Shown one piece after another: positions 14,769 to 23,115 of a stretch of 64,000 nucleotides of DNA. This DNA is from Nocardioides donggukensis (GTDB taxonomy: Bacteria > Actinomycetota > Actinomycetes > Propionibacteriales > Nocardioidaceae): positions 1 through 64,000 of the forward strand of contig NZ_JACYXZ010000003.1 in assembly GCF_014842875.1 (NCBI RefSeq), read 5' to 3'. The number at the start of each line of letters is the position of its first letter. Position 1 is the first letter of the stretch. Both the position numbers and the translations under genes were made by a program. The notes beneath the pieces were generated by a model that worked only from the letters and a program-made list of their open reading frames with translations, was not told where the DNA came from and searched no databases.

Positions 14769-15832
14769 GCCCCCACGACCCCGCTGGCGACGACCTCTCG
14801 CGCCTGCTCCACGACGCCGTCGACGACCTCGAGCCCCGTCCGGGGATCGAGGCCATCCGGTCCCGCACGAAGGAGAACACCATGCCCACACGACCCTGGA
14901 TCTGGGGTGTCGGCGGCGCCGTCGTCGCCACCGCCGCCACGATCACCGCCGTCGCCTTCGCCGGCAACCTCGGCAGCACCGGCTCCCAGGACCCGGGCCC
15001 GGCCTCCGGGTCGGCCTCGGCCACCGAGTCGGCCCCGTCGCCGGACGAGTCGCCCGCGCCCACGGCCGACGCCTCACCGTCGCCCACGGCCGGCGCGTCC
15101 GATGCCGGCGCGATCCCGGTGTACTGGGTCGGCGACACTCCGCAGGGGCCGCGGCTGTACCGCGAGTTCCAGGCCGGCACACCCGGCACCGACCCGGTGA
15201 CCGATGCCGCGCGACGGGCCGTGTCCGGCTCCGCGCTGGACCCCGACTACGCCACCGGCTGGCCCGAGGGCACCGACGTCGCCGGGGTGGAGTCCTCCGG
15301 GGAGACGATCGTGGTCGACCTGACCGGTGCCCCCCGGACCCGACCGGACGGGATGTCCAGGGCACAGGCGCAGATGGCCGTCGAGCAGGTGGTCTACACC
15401 GTCCAGGCGGCCCGCGGCGAGGGGCGCGCCCCGGTCGACCTGAGGCTCGACGGGGAGCGCACCGACCAGGTGCTCGGCGTGCCGACGTCCGAGCCGCTCG
15501 CCAACGGCGACCCGCTCTCGACGCTGGCCCTGGTCAACATCACCGCCCCCGAGGAGGGTGCCACCGTGAGCGGCGAGTTCCGCGCCAGCGGCCTGGCCAG
15601 CTCCTTCGAGGCGACCGTCCCGTGGCAGGTCCGGCGTGGTGACGAGGTGGTGCTGACCGGCTTCTCCACCGCAGAGGGCTGGATGGACCGGCTCTACCCG
15701 TGGCAGACCACGGTGGACGTGTCCTCGCTGGACCCGGGTGAGTACCTCTTCGTGGCGCAGACCGACGACCCGTCCGGCGGCGCCGAGGGCGCCGGACCGC
15801 ACGAGGACACCAAGGTGATCACGGTCGAGTGA
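14765..15832 (+). CDS. Membrane-anchored GerMN and Gmad2 domain protein
   Basis: A 355-residue protein. A cytoplasmic N-terminus (residues 1-40, DLSRLLHDAVDDLEPRPGIE) resembles the segments by which SigE-type partners contact their sigma factor. One membrane helix (about 43-66) and a Ser/Pro/Ala-rich linker (70-110) follow, then a GerMN domain at about 115-245 (IPVYWVGDTPQGPRLYREF..., IVVDLTG, MAVEQVVYTVQA) and a Gmad2 immunoglobulin-like domain at about 255-350 (ITAPEEGATVSGEFRASGLA). The start overlaps the sigma gene by 4 nt. A role as anti-sigma or as the envelope target of the regulon is inferred from this. Confidence 0.85.
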   Translation: MSPHDPAGDDLSRLLHDAVDDLEPRPGIEAIRSRTKENTMPTRPWIWGVGGAVVATAATITAVAFAGNLGSTGSQDPGPASGSASATESAPSPDESPAPTADASPSPTAGASDAGAIPVYWVGDTPQGPRLYREFQAGTPGTDPVTDAARRAVSGSALDPDYATGWPEGTDVAGVESSGETIVVDLTGAPRTRPDGMSRAQAQMAVEQVVYTVQAARGEGRAPVDLRLDGERTDQVLGVPTSEPLANGDPLSTLALVNITAPEEGATVSGEFRASGLASSFEATVPWQVRRGDEVVLTGFSTAEGWMDRLYPWQTTVDVSSLDPGEYLFVAQTDDPSGGAEGAGPHEDTKVITVE

Positions 15833-15852
15833 CCCGGGCGGGGCACCGCGCC

Positions 15853-15889
15853 TGACCCGATCGGACGTTTCCCTCGTCATATCGGGTCA
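15853..15889. terminator. 9-bp perfect inverted repeat, terminator or operator
   Basis: TGACCCGAT and ATCGGGTCA are exact complements separated by 19 nt. They lie between the GerMN/Gmad2 stop and the DUF1800 gene, both on the plus strand. The wide spacing fits an operator for a dimeric repressor of the DUF1800-DUF1501 operon at least as well as a hairpin. Confidence 0.45.
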
Positions 15890-15931
15890 AGGCGCCACCC
15901 CGGGCCGCCGTACCGCCGGAGGATCTGCGGC

Positions 15932-17482
15932 ATGGCCACAGCCACCCCCACCCGGCGTACCGTGCTCGTCGGAGCCGCCGCCACCCCACTCCTCGCCGCC
16001 GCCCCGGCGGCGGCCGCCCCCGACTCCGACTACTCGCCGGCCCGCTACCGCCGGACGAAGATCCTGGGGCGGCGGGCCCGGCACCTGGCCTCCCGGTTCT
16101 CCTACGGGGTGACCCCGAAGCTCGCCAGGCAGGTCCGCAAGAAGGGGGGCGGCCGGGACTGGTTCTCCTGGCAGCTCGCACCACAGCGGATCCGGGACCG
16201 CTCGGCCGACGAGCTGCGTGGCTGGTGGCCCGGCCTCGAGCTGGGGCCGGCCGAGATCTGGCGGCGGCACACCAGCGACGTGGAGCCCGGATGGGTGGCG
16301 ATGGCGAACTACCAGCGCTACCTGATCGCCCGCCGGATCACCACCCGCCGCCAGCTGCTCGAGGTGATGACCGAGTTCTGGGAGGAGCACCTGCACGTCC
16401 CGGTGAACGGCGACGCCGCGTTCGTCTGGCGGCGCAGCTACGGCGACCTGATCCGCAGCCACGCCCTGGGCCGGTTCGACGAGATGCTCACGGACGCGAT
16501 CACCCACCCGGCGATGCTGATCTTCCTCGACAACGCGGTCTCGACGAAGAAGGCCCCCAACGAGAACCTCGGCCGCGAGCTCCTCGAGCTGCACACGGTG
16601 GGCCGCGGGAACTACGACGAGGCCGACGTGAAGGACTCGGCCCGGATCCTGACCGGCTGGCGGGTCGACCTGTGGAAGACCTGGGCGCCGTCCTACCGGC
16701 CGGAGGACCACGCGACCGGTCCCGTGGCCGTCATGGGCTTCAGCGACGCGAACGCCGACCCCGACGGCCGGGCCCTCACGCGTCGCTACCTGCGCTGGCT
16801 GGCCCGGCACCCAGCCACGGCGCACCGCCTGGCCACCAAGCTCGCCGAGCGGTTCGTCTCGGACACCCCGTCGGCCGGGCTGGTCGAGCACCTGGCCTCG
16901 GTCTACCTGGACCACGACACGGCGATCGCGCCGGTGCTGCGGGCCCTCGTCGAGAGCACCGAGTTCGCCGGCTCCGCCGGGGCCAAGGTGCGCGACCCGG
17001 CCGCCGACGTCGTCGCCACCTGGCGGGTGCTGGGCGCGAAGGCGCGCCGACCGGAGACCGACCAGGACGCGGCCAACGCCCGCCTCTGGCAGTGCTCGGC
17101 GCTGGGGCTGCGGCCGCACTCCTGGCCTCGGCCGGACGGCGCACCCGCGGACAACACCGCCTGGTCCTCGCCGGCCCGGGTGCTGGCGTCGTTCGAGATG
17201 CACTACACGATGTCCGGGGGCTGGTGGCCGAAGAAGAACGCGAGGTTCCGCTCGGCACAGGCCTGGGTCCCGGAGTTCCCGATCCGCTTCGACCGCCTCG
17301 TCGACCACCTCTCCCGCAGACTGCTGCACCGGCCCTCGGACGCCAGGCTGCTCGAGGCCTGCTGCCTCGCGGTCGACGTACGCCCGGGTGAGCGGATCAC
17401 CAAGGACCACGCCGTCGTCCGCTGGAGGATGGTGCGCCTCCTGGCTGCCGTCCTCGACACCCCAGCCCACTTCACGAGGTGA
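15932..17482 (+). CDS. Tat-exported DUF1800 protein
   Basis: A 516-residue protein of the DUF1800 family. A twin-arginine signal (TRRTVLVG, residues 7-14, then an Ala-rich stretch ending AAAAP) predicts folded export. The body has typical segments: HLASRFSYGVTP near the start, MTEFWEEHLHVPVN, NLGRELLELHTVGRGNYDEADVKDSARILTGW, and LAERFVSD. GGAGG lies about 10 nt upstream of ATG 15932. The next gene (DUF1501) overlaps by 4 nt; the two families occur together in many bacteria. Their reaction is not known. Confidence 0.88.
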   Translation: MATATPTRRTVLVGAAATPLLAAAPAAAAPDSDYSPARYRRTKILGRRARHLASRFSYGVTPKLARQVRKKGGGRDWFSWQLAPQRIRDRSADELRGWWPGLELGPAEIWRRHTSDVEPGWVAMANYQRYLIARRITTRRQLLEVMTEFWEEHLHVPVNGDAAFVWRRSYGDLIRSHALGRFDEMLTDAITHPAMLIFLDNAVSTKKAPNENLGRELLELHTVGRGNYDEADVKDSARILTGWRVDLWKTWAPSYRPEDHATGPVAVMGFSDANADPDGRALTRRYLRWLARHPATAHRLATKLAERFVSDTPSAGLVEHLASVYLDHDTAIAPVLRALVESTEFAGSAGAKVRDPAADVVATWRVLGAKARRPETDQDAANARLWQCSALGLRPHSWPRPDGAPADNTAWSSPARVLASFEMHYTMSGGWWPKKNARFRSAQAWVPEFPIRFDRLVDHLSRRLLHRPSDARLLEACCLAVDVRPGERITKDHAVVRWRMVRLLAAVLDTPAHFTR

Positions 17483-18744
17483 ACACCGTGTCCCCCACGC
17501 CCACCGGTGCCTGCTGCCCCGAGTTCGCCGCGGTCAGCCGTCGCGGACTGTTCCGCGGCGCCGCCGCGCTCGCTGGCACCTCGATGCTGTTCGGCAGCAC
17601 GGCGGTGACCGCCTCCGCCGCGGGCACCCGCCCCGCCCGCAACGTGCTCGTGGTGCTCTCGCTGCGGGGCGCCGCGGACGGACTCTCCCTGGTGGTGCCG
17701 CACGGCGATCCCGCCTACTACACGGCTCGGCCCAGGCTCGCCGTGCCGGCGGACCGGCTGCTCGCCAAGGACGGCTTCTTCGGCCTGCATCCGGCGCTCG
17801 CGCCGCTGGTGCCCCTCTGGGACTCGGGTCGGCTCGCCGCGGTGCACGCCACCGGCCTGCCCGCCCCCAACCGCTCCCACTTCGCGGCGATGGAGGAGGT
17901 CGAGGACGCGGACCCCGGATCCCGGGCCCGGGTCGGCTGGCTGAACCGGCTGCTGGGTCTCGACGCCTACGCCTCGCCACTGCAGGGGCTGGCGATCGGG
18001 TCCGGCACCGCACCCGCCTCGCTCGCCGGTCCACAACCCTTCATGGCCGCCTCGGGCATCGACCAGGTGGCCCTGGCCGGTGACGACAAGTGGGACACGA
18101 CGAAGGGCCGGCGCAGCTCGTTGGAGCGGGTGTGGGGGGCCGCGGACGGCCCGCTCGGCGCCGGGGTCCGCTCGGCGCTGGCCTCGGTCACGGACTTCGC
18201 GCCGGTGCTGGCCACCCCGGAGACTCCTGCCAACGGCGCGACGTACCCCTCGGGGGACCTCGGGGACGCGCTGGCCGCCGTGGCCCGCCTCGTCCGCGGC
18301 GACGTCGGCACCGAGGTGGTGACCGTCGACCACGGCGACTGGGACATGCACACCGACGTCGGCACCACCGAGTGGGGCCGCCTGCGCACCGAGGCCACCG
18401 AGATGGCCCGCGCGGTGGCCGCCCTCTTCACCGACCTCGGCCCGCTCGCCGACAAGGTCACGCTGGTCGCGCTCTCGGAGTTCGGCCGCCGGGTGGTGGA
18501 GAACGCGAACTGGGGGCTGGACCACGGCTACGGGAACGTCATGCTGCTCGCCGGCGCCGGCGTCGTCGGGGGCCGCTACCACGGCACCTGGCCCGGCCTG
18601 GGCACCACCGCCGACGCCGACCTCATGGTCACCACCGACTACCGCAGCGTGCTCGCGGAGGTGGTCGAGACCCGGTTCGGAGCGTCGGTGCCGACGGTCT
18701 TCCCCGGTCTGAGCCGGGAGACCGTCGGTGTGATGCGAGCCTGA
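17479..18744 (+). CDS. Tat-exported DUF1501 protein
   Basis: A 421-residue protein of the DUF1501 family, related to the alkaline phosphatase/sulfatase superfamily. SRRGLFRGAAAL (residues 20-31) is a twin-arginine signal followed by a cleavage region near SAAGT. Superfamily-like features are VLVVLSLRGAADGLSLVVPHGDP near the start, VVTVDHGDWDMHTDV in the middle and TLVALSEFGRRVVENAN...LDHGYGNVMLL toward the end; the histidines and aspartates here could bind metal. The GTG overlaps the DUF1800 stop, so the pair is translated together. Substrate unknown. Confidence 0.88.
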   Translation: MNTVSPTPTGACCPEFAAVSRRGLFRGAAALAGTSMLFGSTAVTASAAGTRPARNVLVVLSLRGAADGLSLVVPHGDPAYYTARPRLAVPADRLLAKDGFFGLHPALAPLVPLWDSGRLAAVHATGLPAPNRSHFAAMEEVEDADPGSRARVGWLNRLLGLDAYASPLQGLAIGSGTAPASLAGPQPFMAASGIDQVALAGDDKWDTTKGRRSSLERVWGAADGPLGAGVRSALASVTDFAPVLATPETPANGATYPSGDLGDALAAVARLVRGDVGTEVVTVDHGDWDMHTDVGTTEWGRLRTEATEMARAVAALFTDLGPLADKVTLVALSEFGRRVVENANWGLDHGYGNVMLLAGAGVVGGRYHGTWPGLGTTADADLMVTTDYRSVLAEVVETRFGASVPTVFPGLSRETVGVMRA

Positions 18745-18753
18745 CCCGGACCG

Positions 18754-19494
18754 CTACGCCCAGCGCGCGGTGCGGGCCAGGAGCGCGGCACAGGCCGCCA
18801 CCCCGGCCGTCGAGGTGCGCAGGACCTCCGCGCCCAGGCGCACCGTGGAGGCGCCCGCGGCCTCGAACGCCGCCAGCTCGTCGGAGGTCAGGCCACCCTC
18901 CGGACCGATCACCAGGGCGATCTCGCCCGTCGGCGGCACCTCCAGCGTCGACAGGGACGCCTCGGCGTCCTCGTGCAGCACCACGGCCAGGTCGGCCCGG
19001 GCGATCCGGGCGGCCGCCTCCCCCGTCGTGGCCAGCGGGGCGACCGAGGGGAACCAGTGCCGCCGGGCCTGCTTCGCGGCCTCGCGGGCCGTGGCCTCCC
19101 ACCGGGCGTGCGACTTCGCGGCCCGCTCGCCCCGCCACACGGCGACCGACCGGGCCGCCGCCCACGGGACGATCGTGGCGGCGCCGATCTCGGTCAGGAC
19201 CGAGACCGCCAGCTCGCCGCGCTCACCCTTGGGCAGCGCCTGGACGACGACCAGCGACGGCTCCGGGGCCCGACTGAGGTCGACCTCGCGCACCGTCACC
19301 GAGAACGACCGCTTCCCGGTCTCGGCCACGTCGCCGCGGACCGTCGTACCGGCGCCGTCGGTGAGCAGCACCGGCTCCCCCACCCGCAGGCGACGGACCG
19401 CGACGGCGTGGTGTGCCTCGTCGCCGGTCACCTCGACGCGGCCCTGGGGCACCACGCCCGCGAGCGTCGGCACGAGGTGCACCGGGAGCGACAT
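18754..19494 (-). CDS. rsmE: 16S rRNA m3U1498 methyltransferase RsmE
   Basis: A 246-residue SPOUT methyltransferase. An N-terminal PUA-like domain (HLVPTLAGVVPQGRVEVTGDEAHHAVAVRRLRVGE) precedes the knotted SAM-binding domain, with LVIGPEGGLTSDE near residue 190 and LGAEVLRTSTAG near the C-terminus. It modifies U1498 in the decoding region of 16S rRNA. ATG 19494 shares one base with the dnaJ stop (TGATG), so the two are coupled and the longer upstream frame is rejected. The DUF1501 gene ends 9 bp away on the other strand without a clear terminator. Confidence 0.95.
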   Translation of the reverse strand: MSLPVHLVPTLAGVVPQGRVEVTGDEAHHAVAVRRLRVGEPVLLTDGAGTTVRGDVAETGKRSFSVTVREVDLSRAPEPSLVVVQALPKGERGELAVSVLTEIGAATIVPWAAARSVAVWRGERAAKSHARWEATAREAAKQARRHWFPSVAPLATTGEAAARIARADLAVVLHEDAEASLSTLEVPPTGEIALVIGPEGGLTSDELAAFEAAGASTVRLGAEVLRTSTAGVAACAALLARTARWA

Positions 19495-20681
19495 CAGTGC
19501 TGGTTGAAGGCGTCGCGCAGACGCCCGAAGACCGACTTGTGGGTGGGGTTGGGGCTGCCGCCGGGGTTCTCCTCGCCGCGGATCGCGGCCAGCTCGCGCA
19601 GGAGCTCCTCCTGGCGGGCGTCGAGCCGGGTGGGGGTGTCCACCGCGACCGTGATCACCAGGTCGCCGCGCCCCATGCCGCGCAGGCCCGGTACGCCGCG
19701 GGCCCGCAGCGTCTGCTGCGCGCCGGACTGGGTGCCGGGCTTGATCTCCAGCTCGAACTCGGTCTCGAGGTCGGTCTCCCCGTCCCGGCCGGCCAGGTCG
19801 GCCTCCAGCGTGGGCAGGGTGAGCGTGGTGCCGAGCGCGGCCGCCGTCATCGGGATCGTGACCGTGCACAGGAGGTCGTTGCCGTGCCGGGTGAAGGTCG
19901 GGTGCTGGCTGACCTGGATCTCCACGAAGAGGTCCCCGGCCGGGCCGCCGCCGGGCCCGACCTCGCCCTGGCCGGTGAGCTGGACCCGGGTGCCGGTGTC
20001 GACGCCGGCCGGGATCTTGACGGTCAGGCTGCGGCGGGAGCGGACCCGGCCGTCGCCGGCGCAGTCCCGGCACGGGTCCGGGATGATCTGGCCGAAGCCC
20101 CGGCAGGCCGCGCAGGGGCGCAGCGTGCGGATCTCGCCGAGGAAGGACCGCTGCACGTGCGCCACCTCGCCCGCCCCGCGGCAGGTCTCGCAGGTGATCG
20201 GGGTGCTGCCCGGCGCCGCGCCGTCACCGTGGCAGGTCTCGCAGGTCACCGCGGTGTCGACCTTGAGATCGCGGGTGACGCCGAACGCCGCCTCGGCGAG
20301 CTCCACGTCGACCCGGATGAGTGCGTCCTGGCCGCGGCGCACCCGGGGCCGGGGTCCACGGCCCTGGCCCTGCCCGCCTCCGCCGCCGCCGCCGAAGAAG
20401 GCGTCCATGATGTCGGTGAACGAGAAGCCCGCGCCCTGCCCGAAGCCCGCCTCGCCCATGCCGCCACCGAACGGGTCGCCGCCGCGGTCGTAGGCGGCCC
20501 GCTTCTGCGGGTCGCTCAGCACCTCGTAGGCCCGTGAGACCTCCTTGAACCGCTCCTGGGTCTCGGGGTCGGGGTTGACGTCGGGGTGCAGCTGGCGTGC
20601 CTGCTTGCGGTAGGCCTTCTTGATCGCGTCCGCGTCGGCATCCCGGGACACGCCGAGGAGGTCGTAGAGGTCCTGGCTCAT
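19494..20681 (-). CDS. dnaJ: Chaperone DnaJ
   Basis: A 395-residue type I DnaJ. The J domain has HPD in [11 protein letters not shown] (near residue 33), followed by a Gly/Phe-rich linker (about 68-115), four CxxCxGxG zinc motifs ([32 protein letters not shown], about 150-215) and the peptide-binding C-terminal domains. It stimulates DnaK ATPase. It follows hrcA, as in the DnaJ2 locus of actinobacteria, and no dnaK or grpE is here. AGAAGGACTC just upstream gives the ribosome binding site. Confidence 0.97.
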   Translation of the reverse strand: MSQDLYDLLGVSRDADADAIKKAYRKQARQLHPDVNPDPETQERFKEVSRAYEVLSDPQKRAAYDRGGDPFGGGMGEAGFGQGAGFSFTDIMDAFFGGGGGGGQGQGRGPRPRVRRGQDALIRVDVELAEAAFGVTRDLKVDTAVTCETCHGDGAAPGSTPITCETCRGAGEVAHVQRSFLGEIRTLRPCAACRGFGQIIPDPCRDCAGDGRVRSRRSLTVKIPAGVDTGTRVQLTGQGEVGPGGGPAGDLFVEIQVSQHPTFTRHGNDLLCTVTIPMTAAALGTTLTLPTLEADLAGRDGETDLETEFELEIKPGTQSGAQQTLRARGVPGLRGMGRGDLVITVAVDTPTRLDARQEELLRELAAIRGEENPGGSPNPTHKSVFGRLRDAFNQH

Positions 20682-20689
20682 GAGTCCTT

Positions 20690-20752
20690 CTGGTTGTGGC
20701 TGGGTGTGGCTGGGGTGTCGCTGGCTGTGGCTGGCTGTCGCTGGTGCTGCTC
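20690..20752. repeat. tggctg / CAGCCA low-complexity tract between hrcA and dnaJ
   Basis: The 78-nt gap between hrcA and dnaJ is filled by irregular repeats of tggctg and tgtcgctggc. On the transcribed (minus) strand it reads as CAGCCA and CACCCAG, rich in C and A and poor in G, the composition favoured by Rho. It could tune dnaJ expression relative to hrcA, or be simple slippage. Confidence 0.6.
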
Positions 20753-20759
20753 GGCCCGG

Positions 20760-21782
20760 TCAGGCCTCGTCGAGGATCCGGGAGACGTAGCGGGCCACCG
20801 CCCGCACCGCCGCCATCGTCCCGGGGTAGTCCATGCGGGTCGGCCCGACGATCCCCAGGGTCGCCAGCGCCTGCTCGCCGGGACCGTAGCCGGTGGCGAC
20901 CACGCTCGTCGTCGCCAGCTCCTGGTAGGGGCCCTCGTGCCCGATCCGCACCGTCAGGGCGCCCGCGCTGCTGGCCTCGCCGAGCAGCTTGAGGAGCACG
21001 ACATGCTCCTCGAGCGCCTCGAGCAGCGGCCGGATCGTGGTGTCGAAGCCCTCCCCGAAGCGGGTCAGGTTGGCGGTGCCGCCGACCGCCACCCGCTCGT
21101 CGGAGCGGTGGTCGGACACGGCCTCCACCAGCGCGGCCGCCACCAGCCGGGCCGCCCCGTCGGTGGCCTCGGGGAGCCCGTCGCCCACGTCGGCGAGGCG
21201 GCTGCCGGCATCGGCGATCAGCTGGCCGGCGGCAGCACGGTTCATGCGCAGCCGCAGGTCGGCCAGGGCGTCCTCACCGAGCTCGTCGGGCAGCTCGACG
21301 AGCCGCTGCTCCACCCGACCGGTGCTGAGGATGACCACCAGCAGCAGACGGGTGGGCGTGATCGCCACCAGCTCGACGTGCCGGACCGTGCTGCGGCTCA
21401 GGGTGGGGTACTGGACGACGGCGACCTGCCGGGTGAGCTGCGAGAGCATCCGGACACTGCGCTGGACGACGTCGTCGAGGTCGACGGCGCCGTCGAGGAA
21501 CGAGGCGATCGCCCGCCGCTCGGCAGGGGTCATCGGCTTCACCGTGGTCAGCCGGTCAACGAAGAGCCGGTAGCCCTTATCGGTGGGCACCCGGCCGGCG
21601 CTGGTGTGCGGCTGGGTGATGAAGCCCTCGTCCTCGAGCGCGGCCATGTCGTTGCGCACGGTGGCCGGCGAGACGCCCAGCTGGTGCCTCTCGACGAGGG
21701 ACTTGGAGCCGACCGGCTCCTCGGTGGAGACGTAGTCCTCGATGATCGCCCGCAGCACTGCGAGCCGGCGGTCCTCGACCAT
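20760..21782 (-). CDS. hrcA: Heat-inducible transcription repressor HrcA
   Basis: A 340-residue repressor: winged helix-turn-helix DNA-binding domain at residues 1-80 ([38 protein letters not shown]), then the HrcA dimerisation and GAF-like domain. It binds the CIRCE operator found directly in front of it at 21814-21840, so it represses itself and the downstream dnaJ. AGGAGGAGAC precedes the ATG. A TAGGAT box (21840-21845) adjoins the operator. Confidence 0.97.
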   Translation of the reverse strand: MVEDRRLAVLRAIIEDYVSTEEPVGSKSLVERHQLGVSPATVRNDMAALEDEGFITQPHTSAGRVPTDKGYRLFVDRLTTVKPMTPAERRAIASFLDGAVDLDDVVQRSVRMLSQLTRQVAVVQYPTLSRSTVRHVELVAITPTRLLLVVILSTGRVEQRLVELPDELGEDALADLRLRMNRAAAGQLIADAGSRLADVGDGLPEATDGAARLVAAALVEAVSDHRSDERVAVGGTANLTRFGEGFDTTIRPLLEALEEHVVLLKLLGEASSAGALTVRIGHEGPYQELATTSVVATGYGPGEQALATLGIVGPTRMDYPGTMAAVRAVARYVSRILDEA

Positions 21783-21813
21783 GTCTCCTCCTGTCTGCGT
21801 CGGGCTGCAGCGT

Positions 21814-21840
21814 CTGGCACTCCGCTCAGCGGAGTGCCAA
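21814..21840. promoter_or_regulatory. CIRCE operator
   Basis: ctggcactc-N9-gagtgccaa matches the CIRCE consensus TTAGCACTC-N9-GAGTGCTAA in 15 of 18 arm positions with the exact 9-nt spacing. It lies 32 bp in front of hrcA and next to both the hrcA and MBL -10 boxes. Confidence 0.95.
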
Positions 21841-21845
21841 TCCTA
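21840..21845 (-). promoter_or_regulatory. -10 box TAGGAT of hrcA
   Basis: On the minus strand TAGGAT runs directly into the CIRCE operator, so bound HrcA would cover the transcription start. The -35 would lie within the start of the divergent MBL gene. Confidence 0.6.
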
Positions 21846-21846
21846 C

Positions 21847-21852
21847 TAGTCT
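21847..21852 (+). promoter_or_regulatory. -10 box TAGTCT of the MBL gene
   Basis: TAGTCT, 6 nt, then ATG 21859: a leaderless start. The -35 region for this promoter falls inside CIRCE, suggesting that HrcA could also block it. Confidence 0.6.
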
Positions 21853-21858
21853 GCCCCC

Positions 21859-22701
21859 ATGACGGCATTTCGTGAGGTCTCCGACCGGGTCTGGGTGGCC
21901 CGGCACACGTGGTTCGACCTCAACATCGCAGTGATCGCCGGCACCGAGGGGCTGCTCGTCGTCGACACCCACGCATCCGCCTCCGCGGCCCGGGCCGTGC
22001 TGGAGCAGGTCCGGACCCTGTCCCCGTTGCCAGTGGCGGCGGTGGTCAACACCCACGAGCACTTCGACCACACCTTCGGCAACGGGGTGATCGGGGCCGG
22101 GGTCCCGGTCTACGCCCACGAGACGGCGGCCGCCAACACGGTGCCGGCGGGCGAGCGGGCCAAGCGGGCCTACGCGGCCGAGCCGGAGGACCCGCACGCC
22201 GGGGAGGTGGCCGAGACCGAGATCGTGCCCGCCGACCGGACCTTCTCCTCGGCTGTGTCCCTCGACCTCGGGGAGCGCCCCGTCGAGCTGGTCCACCCGG
22301 GCCTCGGGCACACGGCCGGGGACGTCGTCGTACGCGTGCCCGACGCCGACGTCCTGCTCGCCGGCGACCTGGTCGAGGAGTCGGCCACCCCCGGCTTCGG
22401 GCCGGACTGCCACCCGATGGAGTGGCCGCTCACGCTCGACCTGGTCAGCGCGCTGCTGACCGAGGACTCGGTGGTGGTCCCGGGGCACGGGGCGGTGGTC
22501 GACCGCGACTTCGCGCTCGAGCAGCGCGCCGCGATCGGCGGGGTCGCCGAGACCATCCGGGACCTCGCGGGCCGCGGCGTACCCGTGGACGCGGCCCTGG
22601 CCTCCGCCGAGTGGCCGTTTCCCGTCGAGGACCTCGCCGACGCCGTCCGCCGCGGCTACCAGGCCCTCCCCCGCTCCGCCCGCTCCCTCCCCCTCCTCTG
22701 A
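21859..22701 (+). CDS. MBL-fold metallo-hydrolase
   Basis: A 280-residue metallo-beta-lactamase-fold hydrolase. The zinc motif HEHFDH is at residues 66-71, and later ligands are in LVHPGLGHTAGDVVV, DVLLAGDLVEE and VVVPGHGAVVDRD. The fold covers thiolesterases, lactonases and glyoxalase II; the substrate is not evident. It is transcribed divergently from hrcA with a leaderless start 6 nt after TAGTCT, and only 18 bp separate its ATG from CIRCE, so heat-shock control is conceivable. Confidence 0.9.
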   Translation: MTAFREVSDRVWVARHTWFDLNIAVIAGTEGLLVVDTHASASAARAVLEQVRTLSPLPVAAVVNTHEHFDHTFGNGVIGAGVPVYAHETAAANTVPAGERAKRAYAAEPEDPHAGEVAETEIVPADRTFSSAVSLDLGERPVELVHPGLGHTAGDVVVRVPDADVLLAGDLVEESATPGFGPDCHPMEWPLTLDLVSALLTEDSVVVPGHGAVVDRDFALEQRAAIGGVAETIRDLAGRGVPVDAALASAEWPFPVEDLADAVRRGYQALPRSARSLPLL

Positions 22702-22721
22702 CCTCCCTCCCCTCCCCTCCG

Positions 22722-22784
22722 GATAGTCCACGAAGTTCGAGTCGCCCCAGCGGTCTCTGGGGGACTCGAACTTCGTGGACTATC
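22722..22784. repeat. 22-bp perfect inverted repeat, 28-bp stem
   Basis: Bases 22722-22743 and 22763-22784 are exact reverse complements (22 bp). Six more pairs follow inside (ccccag 22745-22750 with ctgggg 22757-22762), with G22744 bulged and a 6-nt loop, cggtct. The left arm starts gatagtccacgaagttcgag. There is no T tract. It lies between the MBL gene and a small ORF whose ATG is 9 nt after the stem. It could be a terminator, a protein-binding palindrome or the remains of a small mobile palindrome. Confidence 0.9.
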
Positions 22785-22792
22785 GTCCAGGG

Positions 22793-23065
22793 ATGACGAG
22801 TGCGAGCGGGGAGCAGGAGCAGAGTAGGGAGCAGGGCGGGGACGGGGCTGCCGAGGGGATCGGCGACGACCGGCTGCCGGAGGACCTGGTGGCCGGCGAG
22901 GACAACCCGCTGGCCGAGCCGCTGCCGGAGGGCGAGTCGGCCGACCTCGGCATCCCGGAGCCCGGCGGCGAGCCGGACGGCGGCGAGGCAGGCGGCGAGG
23001 CAGGCGACACGGGCGGCGGTGCAGACAGCACCCCGGATGGCGACACGGGCGGCGAACCGGGCTGA
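22793..23065 (+). CDS. Small acidic protein of unknown function
   Basis: A 90-residue, very acidic protein without Cys, membrane helix or signal peptide. A conserved-looking core DDRLPEDLVAGEDNPLAEPL (about residues 22-41) precedes a Gly/Asp/Glu-rich tail made of GGEA and GGEP repeats. The ATG at 22793 follows the long inverted repeat directly; an upstream in-frame GTG at 22775 lies inside that repeat and is rejected. No clear ribosome binding site. Real coding is supported by base bias and the core; function unknown. Confidence 0.5.
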   Translation: MTSASGEQEQSREQGGDGAAEGIGDDRLPEDLVAGEDNPLAEPLPEGESADLGIPEPGGEPDGGEAGGEAGDTGGGADSTPDGDTGGEPG

Positions 23066-23103
23066 CCTCGGCGCGGCGGCGCCACCGGCGGGCGGACCGC
23101 GCC

Positions 23104-23109
23104 TAGCGT
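23104..23109 (+). promoter_or_regulatory. -10 box TAGCGT, leaderless DUF3097 gene
   Basis: TAGCGT, 6 nt (tgcggg), then GTG 23116. Confidence 0.55.
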
Positions 23110-23115
23110 TGCGGG

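Noticed and set aside
22775-22793. Start of the small acidic gene at GTG 22775
   Set aside because: This would put the first six codons inside the right arm of the 28-bp stem; ATG 22793 just past the stem is simpler.
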